Assembly: GCA_947579665.1 (NCBI GenBank)
Contig: OX388350.1
Span: 81,735,152 to 81,799,151, forward strand
Direction: 5' to 3'
DNA: 64,000 bases
DNA from: Sympetrum striolatum
Taxonomy: Eukaryota; Arthropoda; Insecta; Odonata; Libellulidae
Every line of letters begins with the position of its first letter. The first letter of the stretch is position 1. The translations under genes were made by a program, and so were the position numbers. This document shows positions 57,901 to 64,000 of this stretch, piece by piece. The notes beneath the pieces were generated by a model. It had not been told where the DNA came from. It did not search any database and saw nothing but the letters and a program-made list of their open reading frames with translations.

Positions 57901-58824
57901 ATTAATGACGAAACGTTTTGGAAAAGGAATCAGGAAAAGATTTGTGAAATCTGTGGTTTGGAGTGTATTGGGTATGAAACCATGGGTGTGGACCATAAAA
58001 AAGGAGGAAACATGTAGAAGCCTTAGAGATGTTGGCATGGAATGTAAGTAGGAAAACAAACACGGAGGTGCTGGAGATGGTTGGGGAGGAATTTCATTGA
58101 TTTGACAGAGGAAATGTCAAATATCGAGACGAGAAGGGTGACTGAAGAATGCCATTGAGGGTGGAATTCAAGGGAAAAACAGAAGACTAAAGGTGTTGCA
58201 TGAATTAAAGGGTAATCTACTTGGGTGTATCACGAAAAACCTTTTTCCGAAATTCAAAATTTCAAGTCCATAGAAAGTTGTAACCGTGGTCACAAATTTA
58301 CCGAAAAAATTTTTAATTGAATTTAAAAATAATTAGGTCTGCCACAATGGGCCAAACATTTGATATTTTTGTTAAAAACATAATTTTCTATTTTTAAACA
58401 AAAATAAAGCTAATTTTTTGTTTTCAAGTACAAAAATATAAAATTTAGAATGTTGCCTATGAAAACCTTAATTTTTTATCAAATGCACATATTTTTCAAA
58501 TTCCAGCCCATCCATTTTATTATTTTCAATTATTTTGTTTATAGTATAGGAATTGTGCAGGGTTTTGCAAAGGTACAACACTCAAGTATGTATGTTTTAA
58601 CAATTTTTGTGGCCATTGGGTATCACAGAAAAGTACACTAATTCAATGAGATTTAACGTATTTTTGCCCAATAAATGTCTACAGTACTTCTAATGATCTC
58701 CATTAATAATTTTCTTCAGGAAATACCATTCATCGTGAGTGCATTTCCTGTGGAAGCAAACGAGTCTAGCGATGAAGCAGAAGAGGAAATTTCTCATCCA
58801 GCTGCTGGTCCCTTATTGTCCGAG
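45782..58824 (+). CDS. ZAD-domain protein gene, at least six exons, 3' end outside recognised exons
   Basis: Joining 45782-45925, 46257-46409, 48764-48862, 49086-49136, 50246-50320 and 58720-58824 gives an open 209-codon reading. All five introns are phase 0 with GT...AG borders and pyrimidine-rich acceptors. Exons 1-2 encode a zinc-finger-associated domain: CRLC (residues 14-17) and CSDC (60-63) are the four metal ligands, with VLLYIFE and LKNVARTLCEVLNYE between them and an amphipathic helix after. ZAD proteins are nuclear, mostly C2H2 transcription factors that dimerise through this domain. The rest here is an acidic linker; the C2H2 fingers must lie beyond 58824 and were not seen before the window ends. 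An in-frame TGA upstream of the ATG supports the start. Introns are loaded with transposons. Confidence 0.85.
46257..46409 (+). CDS. ZAD gene exon 2
   Basis: 51 codons after the acceptor TTGTGTTTCAG: VALDDHFPPFVCSDC through the helix FRETYELFLKTKAEST to SNEK. The donor is AAG|GTGATT, weaker than the others. Holds the second cysteine pair of the ZAD. Confidence 0.85.
47352..47383. repeat. perfect 32-bp palindrome
   Basis: The left arm ATAGGAAACTTATAGA is followed directly by its exact reverse complement with no spacer, centred on AGATCT. It lies in intron 2 of the ZAD gene, about 100 bp upstream of a retrotransposon-like ATT tail. Confidence 0.9.
47785..48540 (+). pseudogene. chimeric RT fragment from two non-LTR families
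   Basis: 47785-48060 reads IESNVRIFTDDTVIY, NDLDRIMNWCNDWQLELN and YSYSLRGVN, the same family as 1785-2395. From about 48080 the reading instead matches the family of the element at 4921: VFSILFWGSCSNAKFIFKIQ, KKFMRLITNGS, IFPLPLIHTLI, NHDTRGSKKLN and KLKSFLLCKMYYSIDEF. Several stops are present. The two halves belong to distinct RT lineages joined near 48065-48085. It lies inside intron 2 of the ZAD gene. Confidence 0.75.
48764..48862 (+). CDS. ZAD gene exon 3
   Basis: 33 codons, LILWGVKKEEESDVVLRDHL through HSAEAFQ, after the acceptor TCTCTTGTTTTAG and before the donor CAG|GTATTA. Contains an acidic VKKEEE segment that resembles a SUMO-acceptor site. Linker sequence, phase 0 on both sides. 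Confidence 0.75.
49086..49136 (+). CDS. ZAD gene exon 4
   Basis: A 17-codon acidic exon, ISLKADEEEIEVPVGDE, with acceptor TCTCTCTGCAG and donor GAG|GTAAGA, close to consensus. Phase 0 on both sides. Confidence 0.75.
49451..50063 (+). mobile_element. pogo/Tigger-type non-autonomous element in intron 4
   Basis: The 613-bp element has ends CTGTAGAGGATCGTTTATCC and, inverted, CAGGAGAGGATCGTTTATCC, flanked by TA (49449-49450 and 50064-50065). The interior carries a remnant of the CENP-B-like DNA-binding N-terminus: KRKRQVLTLQQKVDIIN, EYNISRKTKHDIKSQ and ILHFAAESDS. The DDE domain is absent. Confidence 0.75.
50246..50320 (+). CDS. ZAD gene exon 5
   Basis: 25 codons, DFIVKAFPIQAVDNTGNLDP then LADSE, with acceptor TCTTATCTTTTGCAG and donor GAG|GTAACT. 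The start DFIVKAFPIQA resembles PFIVSAFPVEA in exon 6, suggesting exon duplication. Phase 0 on both sides. Confidence 0.75.
50600..51745 (+). repeat. T-arm-like module array 3 (inverted relative to arrays 1 and 2)
   Basis: Cores on the plus strand near 50775 (GGGTTCGATTCCAGAAGGCC), 50940, 51118 (CCTTGGTTCGATCCCAGAGG), 51275, 51437 and 51580 are spaced 143-178 bp. The order starts with AGACGCTTCTCCGGATAT and the CCAGAAGGCC module, mirroring the end of arrays 1 and 2. It lies in intron 5 of the ZAD gene. Confidence 0.65.
51746..57842. other. intron 5 interior, mostly unrecognised
   Basis: Holds scattered degenerate modules (52525-52550; 53400-53720 with ACGTGCATTTCTTATGG and GGGATCGAAGCAAGGA; 55960-56110). 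There are no convincing extra exons and no complete elements that I could delimit. A 90-codon minus frame (54228-54500) has no motif. Confidence 0.35.
57844..57919 (+). repeat. perfect 38-bp tandem duplication
   Basis: A unit beginning GGCCAATGAAATGAAGGGAA and ending GACGAAACGTTTT occurs twice in a row with no differences (57844-57881 and 57882-57919). It lies at the start of a decayed RT fragment. Confidence 0.9.
57900..58200 (+). pseudogene. C-terminal RT fragment
   Basis: Reads RFVKSVVWSVLGYGTMGVD, then NFIDLTEEMSNIETRR with intervening stops. This resembles the 'xxxVxSVxLYGxExW' region and tail of RTE/R2-like RT proteins. It is very decayed. Confidence 0.45.
58720..58824 (+). CDS. ZAD gene exon 6
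   Basis: 35 codons, EIPFIVSAFPVEANESSDEA through AGPLLSE, with acceptor AATTTTCTTCAG and donor GAG|GTAATG. An acidic linker exon similar at its start to exon 5. Intron 5 upstream is 8.4 kb. Phase 0 on both sides. Confidence 0.75.
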
Positions 58825-59231
58825 GTAATGCAGTTTGCTTTTCTCTCTTTTTTCGAGACTAATGACAACTTATTTACAGCAAAACTGAATGATCAGAAGC
58901 ATTATTCCAGTTTTAATGTAGTGCCCTCTCACCCGCTTATGGAAATTTCTTTCTTGTATGTTCCATTTATTCATAATAAACTTCACCCACTTTGTCTATG
59001 CATCACAAGGGGTCGTCTTACCACTTTTCTCTCTGATGAACTGTAAAAAGCATTACCTTTCAATCCCCATAGAATGCAAGGTATAAAATGCAAATGTCCT
59101 ATTGTACATTTAACTTAACATTCTCACATTACATTTTCCGTTTTACCTAACTTGCTCTCAAAATTTTAATGACCAAACCACACAATAATTATTATTTTGA
59201 ATTTAATTCATGTATTCAATTAATTTAATTA

Positions 59232-59405
59232 ATGTACTTTATGAATACCGGAAGACCGGGATTCAATGCCAGACGATTAAATGCAGCGAATTTTCAGAAT
59301 ATTTTCTATCCTTATTTTTTTTCTTTTGAGGACTCTCCCAATATGATGCCGATATCAAATTTGTGTTGTAGATTTGCTTGCAGTATGCAAGCTACATTTA
59401 ACTCA
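59232..59405 (+). repeat. T-arm-like module, partial copy
   Basis: GATTCAATGCCAGACGATTAA onward matches 51575-51740 closely (ATGATGCCGATAT, TTGCTTGCAGTATGCAAG). It is cut by the pogo-like element at 59410. Confidence 0.7.
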
Positions 59406-59409
59406 TATA

Positions 59410-60926
59410 CAATAGAACCCCGGTAATCCGGACGAATTCAGGCACATAGGCGTCCGGATTAGCGGGGTTTCCGGATTAGCGAGGTTTTCGAAAAATAACG
59501 TAGAAAACCTTTTTTCTCAAAAATTATATTGTATAGATAATGCATGTATACATTACATAAGGTATTACAACATATAAAGTGAATGAATATTATCAGCGAG
59601 CAAAAAAGTCAGTTATTTTCTTTTGCGCGACCGTTCTTATTTTTTAATCAAGTGCGCGGTCTCTAAAACGCCTAAAGAGCATAATTTCATGGGCTTCAAA
59701 ATTTTGCTCCATGGTCCACTTTAATGATTTATTAAGTGCCGCCAAAGCCTCAGAATGAGAAATTTTGACGGAGTCTACAGGGTGGTCGTCGTCGTCGTCG
59801 TCATCATCATATTCTGTCGTTACTGTTCTGATAATTTCGTCATTAAAGCTTAAAGCTTCAAGATAAAAGCTTGTTTCGAGCCAAACTGTTGTCAGCCTCA
59901 GCAGCCCACCAGAGAGCTTCAGGGTTAGATATTGGGTTCGAATTTTGTAACTGATTAATGAGTGGCGCAAGCTGAATTTCTTCTGTTTGCACATTTTCTA
60001 AAATTTTCGAACCAATAAAATTTGGGAGTAAATTTTTCCACGACTTGCTGATCAATAATTTAGACACAGATTTAGAACAGTTAGCTAGATTGAACAGGAC
60101 ATCTTTTAAATTTACCTTTTTCAGTGCATTTTCCACATTTTCATTGTTCACAGGATCATTAAGAATATTTGTAAGAAGCAACTTACGATATCTTAATGCT
60201 TTGAATTACATTCTGATCCATGGAACGAATTCTGTTTTAAACCAATCCAAAAATAATACTTGTGTGACCCAAGCGTTTTTTGCCCTCGATAGCACACAGG
60301 TAGCGTGACTGACTTGAATGCACGGGTTTTTTTTTGGCTGTTCCAACAACAAACAGAGGAAGCTTATGATTGCCAGTCACATTTGCACACGGCATAAATT
60401 TAATCCTCGCTTTAATTACTTTCTCATTGATTACACGCAGTAACTTAAAATTGTTAGCTTTTCTCGCTTATAAACACCAACTCTATAGCCCATGCATGGT
60501 CATACTCATTGGATATCTATCAAAGGGAAGGATTGTTTTTTACACCTCTTCTCTCATAGCTTTTTAATGAACGAGATGTTTTGATACCCTGCTGCAACTG
60601 AAAATTTATTGTCTTTCGAAATTGTTTAGTCTTGCTCATATTAAGCATTCCTCTAATGGAAAAATGCTCTCTCCGAAAATTATCACAACTTAAATGTGTC
60701 ACAATATCACAGTATCACAATGAACGAAATACTTCGCTCTCCATCACATAATTGCAGCCAATGGAGAAATTTTTCAAATAGTCTGTCCACCTCTCGTTTC
60801 TTGTTACTAATATACGATTTTTTATGTTCACAAGAAGAATTTGCGGGTTTGCATAACTCCCATTCGACCGTCCGGATTACCGAGGGTTCCGGATTAGCGA
60901 GTGTCCGGATTACTGGGGTTCTACTG
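59410..60926 (-). mobile_element. pogo/Tigger-type element with decayed transposase
   Basis: The 1517-bp element is flanked by TA. Ends are CAATAGAACCCCGGTAATCC and, inverted, CAGTAGAACCCCAGTAATCC. Both ends carry repeated TCCGGATTA blocks, possible transposase-binding sites. The minus-strand transposase remnant is described separately. Confidence 0.85.
59644..60400 (-). pseudogene. pogo/Tigger (CENP-B-like) transposase, internally deleted
   Basis: Minus-strand reading starts with FMPCANVTGNHKLPLFVVG (the pogo 'CANxTGxHK' block) and goes through LGHTSIIFGLV directly to SMDQNVIQSIK. The segment between them, which holds the catalytic Asp pair with 'DNxxxH', is missing. It then continues with LLTNILNDPVNNENVENALK, an acidic run (EYDDDDDDDDH, from a GTC/ATC microsatellite at about 59787-59812) and KISHSEALAALNKSLKWTME, a usual jerky/Tigger C-terminus. 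Frameshifts occur near 60215 and around 59870-59990. Inactive. Confidence 0.8.
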
Positions 60927-60931
60927 TATAC

Positions 60932-63692
60932 TAGAGATGCACCGCAGTACGGCTTAGGCCAAAATCTGGCATTCGGCTTCCGCCTCGGACTTGGTCTTTG
61001 AATAGCCGAATACTAAATGTAATATTATTAATGAAGATTATGAGGGAATAATGATTAAAATTACAATTTACGGAATAAAATTAAATTTGTTCGGGATTGC
61101 TGCGCATGCAGAGGAGGATTTTGGGCGTTCGTGGTTATGGGCAGTCATGGAAGAACGCTCAAACTGGTTCTGGATTGCCTTATATACATCTAATACGATA
61201 ACTTAATTACCCATTTCAATAACAGCACTTGATATAACTCATGATGTAAACAAAGTTGCTCATTATACCCATTCCCTTCAAAGCAATACAATCATCCGTT
61301 ACGCAATCATTCCGCTCAGAAATTGCACGAGTGAATTAATTCTGCATCTTATTGCACTATTAATTGCCTACTGTAAAAACGGACTTAACACCCAGAACTT
61401 ATTATCAGTATCATTTTTAACTTTAACAGACGAGGCTAAGGCTAAACAATCAAAATTTTATGTTCGTACAGAAAGCTCACTGTTACAAAAGGTAAAGTAG
61501 GACAATGTAAGAACCTTAAACGTTTTTACTGAAATAAAAATAAGTTAAATATTAATATTTTAGCTATGCGATGAATAATTGGTATTTCAACTAACATTCC
61601 TGCATCACTATCTATTTGTTTTTGTTGTTCATATCGAATAATTCTTTTCAAATAATGTATTCCAAAATCACTTTTAGAGCTGTATTTGATTTTAAATTAA
61701 TTTATTCCATGTAGCCCATGAGTTTTTCAAAAAAGAGCCCTATTTGGGAATTCTTCACATCTTGTGAGGATGAATTGAAGGCAGAATGTCAAATTTGCTG
61801 CTTCAAAATTTCACGTGGAGGAAAAACACCAAAATCCTTCACAACAGCATTAATGATTAGCCATCTTCGAACAAGGCATAATAAGGAGTACAATGAGTAT
61901 AATGAAAAGAAGAAGGATTTAGAGAAAGATGTGGCACCTAAAATACATTGTGCTCTTGCTTATCTACCCTCAAAACAGCAAACTTTACAAGAATGCTTCA
62001 ATAAGGCTATTCCTTATAGTTTTGAATCAGTTGAGGCAAAAAATTAAACAGAATGCTTGCTGAAATGATAGCAATAGATTGCCAGACATTTTCAATAGTT
62101 GAAGATGAAGGATTTTTGAGATTTGCACAAGCTATGAATCCCAGATACAAAGTTCCCTCTAGAAGACATGTAACAGAAAAAGATATTCCTGAGGTATATT
62201 CTGCTGTGTTCAAAAAGATAAACGAAAAAATTAAATGTACTACCAACAGACATTTGGACATGCAGAAACAACCAGAAATCTTTTTTTGAGTTTGACAGCA
62301 CGATGGATTGACAATGAATTTAACCATGATTCTGCTTTACTAGCTTGCCGAGAAATTCTTGGAACTCATACAGCTAACAACATAGTAAAACTGATTGAAG
62401 ACATACTAAAAGAAAGGCAAATCAATAAAGAAAAATGTCATGCTATTGTCACTGATAATGGAGCAAAAATGGTGAAGGCTATGAGTGATCTAGGAATTAC
62501 AAGCATAAAATGCTTTGTTCACACCCTTCAGTTATGTGTTCACAGAGCAATTTTAGCATATTGCAACATAACAGAATTACTTGCTATGAGCAGAAAGATA
62601 GTAGGTCACTTCCATCATTCATCTTCATCCAATGACAAACTATGGGAAATACGAGAGATTTTGGAATTGCCATGTCATTCACTTTTACAAGACGTTCAAA
62701 CAAGTTGGAATAGCAGCTATTACATGTTAAAAAGGCTGATTGAACAGAAGAAAGCACTAATATTGTTTTTCGCTGATAACAATATCAACATAACAGGACT
62801 TATGTTCAATGGTTGCTCACAGAGAAAGCAGTTTGTTTATTGGAACCTGCTGAAGAAGTTACAAAACTCACGTGCTAAGATAATGCAAGTATTTCTTATA
62901 TGATACCTGCTGTTAAGATACTTCTGGCATTCTACTCAAGGGAAGGTTCTGAAATTGGTTTGCATTCAATGAAAGCTGAGATGCAGATGGAAATTCAGAA
63001 ACGATTTTGTGACCTTGAAAGCCAATTGCATAACTCCATTGCCATATTTTTAGATCCTAGGTTTAAGGATAATTTTTTACAAGTGATGAAATTATGCACC
63101 AAGTGCATGCAAAGATAGTAGAACTAAAGAATATGAATGAGGACTTGGTTAAATCTTTTTCTGGAAATGTGCAGAGACTCCATCAAGCAGAGCACAAAGC
63201 TTCAACATATGGGATTGCTTCAATCAAATGGCTTCGACTTCAACATTTGCCAGATCCCCACCTTCAGAAGTTGAAGAGGAAATGAGACTTTACTTAAGTC
63301 AGCCACTATTGGAGAGGAAAGAATGCTCAACAAATTGGTGGCAACATCACCACCAGCAGTGCCTTATACTAGCAGAGATTTCCAAGAAATACCTATCACC
63401 ACCACCAACTTCTGTGTAAAGTGAACGTTTATTCAGCATTGCAAATCTGCAGTACCGTGACCGCAGGAGTAATCTGGCTGCAAATAATCCAGAAAAATTA
63501 TTTTTTCTTCTCTATAATCTTAAATTTATAAAATTTGATTACTTAATATTAAATAAAAATTTTTTAAGATTTCTAATTTTTCTTGTATTCTATAAATTAT
63601 TTCGATGGGGTAATATTCGGCTTCGGCCGAATGCAGATTTTAAAATTCGGCTATTCGGTATTCGGCAAAAAAGAGTATTCGGTGCATTTCTA
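60932..63692 (+). mobile_element. end-to-end hAT element
   Basis: Ends are TAGAGATGCACCG (60932-60944) and, inverted, TAGAAATGCACCG (ending 63692). Flanking 8-bp copies CTGTATAC and ATATATAC agree at 6 of 8 positions. Subterminal ATTCGGC blocks are repeated inside both ends. At 2761 bp it is the normal size for an autonomous hAT, but the transposase is broken. The left target copy includes the TA of the pogo-like element, so this insertion came after it. Confidence 0.9.
61718..63553 (+). pseudogene. hAT transposase with BED zinc finger
   Basis: The N-terminal BED finger reads PIWEFFTSCEDELKAECQIC followed by HLRTRHNKEY (C-x2-C...H-x4-H). The catalytic core has FLSLTARWIDNEF, HAIVTDNGAKMVKAMSDLGI (second catalytic Asp), CFVHTLQLCVHRAI, and DVQTSWNSSYYMLKRLIEQK with the catalytic Glu. 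LDPRFKDNFLQ follows. The C-terminal dimerisation region is LAEISKKYLSPPPTSV-stop-SERLFSIANLQ, RDRRSNLAANNPEKLFFLL. Breaks are a stop near 62045, a frameshift near 62280 that disturbs the first catalytic Asp region, shifts near 62890, 63110 and 63240, and a stop at 63418. It would be about 600 residues if intact. Confidence 0.85.
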
Positions 63693-64000
63693 ATATATAC
63701 TTCATATTATTATTTTTATGCATTAATGGCGTTTTCTTGGCTGGCAAAATTTCAATTAAATTCCAAAATCTGCTGATGATGCAGTCTAATAAGATATTGA
63801 AACAAGCATGGACATGCCAATGTGGAGGATCTAATGAGTGGATGTTACGTTTTATATAGCTTGCCAAATAATTGTAACTAATTTTTTCCATCCCACGCTT
63901 TGCAACCTCTTGGAAGAAAGAACTCTCAAAGACTTGGAAAGTTTATATCTACAACACTAAAAACTTCAGCATAGAAAAAAATGATGTTTTAATAGATATC
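63693..64000. other. unrecognised stretch
   Basis: Nothing recognised after the hAT element up to the window end. Confidence 0.3.

Noticed and set aside
59787..59812. GTC/ATC microsatellite as an independent repeat
   Set aside because: It encodes the acidic Asp run common in the C-terminal linker of Tigger/jerky-type proteins, in frame with the transposase remnant.

Overview
This is an AT-rich animal nuclear sequence, almost certainly from an insect or other arthropod. The best host-gene evidence is a multi-exon gene starting at 45782 with a zinc-finger-associated domain (ZAD), an arthropod-typical N-terminal domain, and long introns with clean GT...AG borders. Most of the rest is transposon debris and dispersed or tandem repeats. 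No rRNA gene, intact tRNA gene, CRISPR array or bacterial-type operon was seen.

Layout: (1) 1-3.8 kb: mostly unrecognised, with a decayed reverse transcriptase (RT) piece on the minus strand ending at a hAT-like terminus. (2) 3.8-8.3 kb: a nested locus. A Helentron-type element (Pif1-like helicase end plus endonuclease) is split by a 5'-truncated non-LTR retrotransposon with a 624-codon open frame, and the locus is bracketed by two copies of a short tRNA-derived SINE, each with a perfect target duplication. (3) 10.4-14.9 kb: a Jockey-like retrotransposon (gag with three zinc knuckles, then the endonuclease start) interrupted at a TTAA by piggyBac-like DNA. (4) 15-22.5 kb: pyrimidine-rich repeat units, a 178-bp tandem pair and degenerate modules. 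(5) 22.85-26 kb: a hammerhead-like motif, then a minus-strand gene for an ankyrin-NACHT-type NTPase. (6) 26.3-34.5 kb: higher-order tandem modules carrying tRNA T-arm-like hairpins, a mariner-type miniature element, a hAT miniature element and a piggyBac-like element. (7) 34.5-45.7 kb: degenerate repeats, then a very AT-rich block with few repeats. (8) 45.8-58.8 kb: the ZAD gene, six recognised exons, introns loaded with transposons. (9) 59.2-63.7 kb: a pogo-like element directly abutted by an end-to-end hAT element with a broken BED-finger transposase.

The host genes do not form an operon or pathway. The transposons record a sequence of insertions, several datable relative to each other from their target duplications. 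The two most interesting items are the ankyrin-NACHT gene (an NLR-like architecture in an arthropod-type genome, with in-frame stops cutting off an ankyrin-like tail) and the higher-order satellite whose monomers each keep a tRNA T-arm-like hairpin. All homology statements come from reading motifs by eye; no database search was run.
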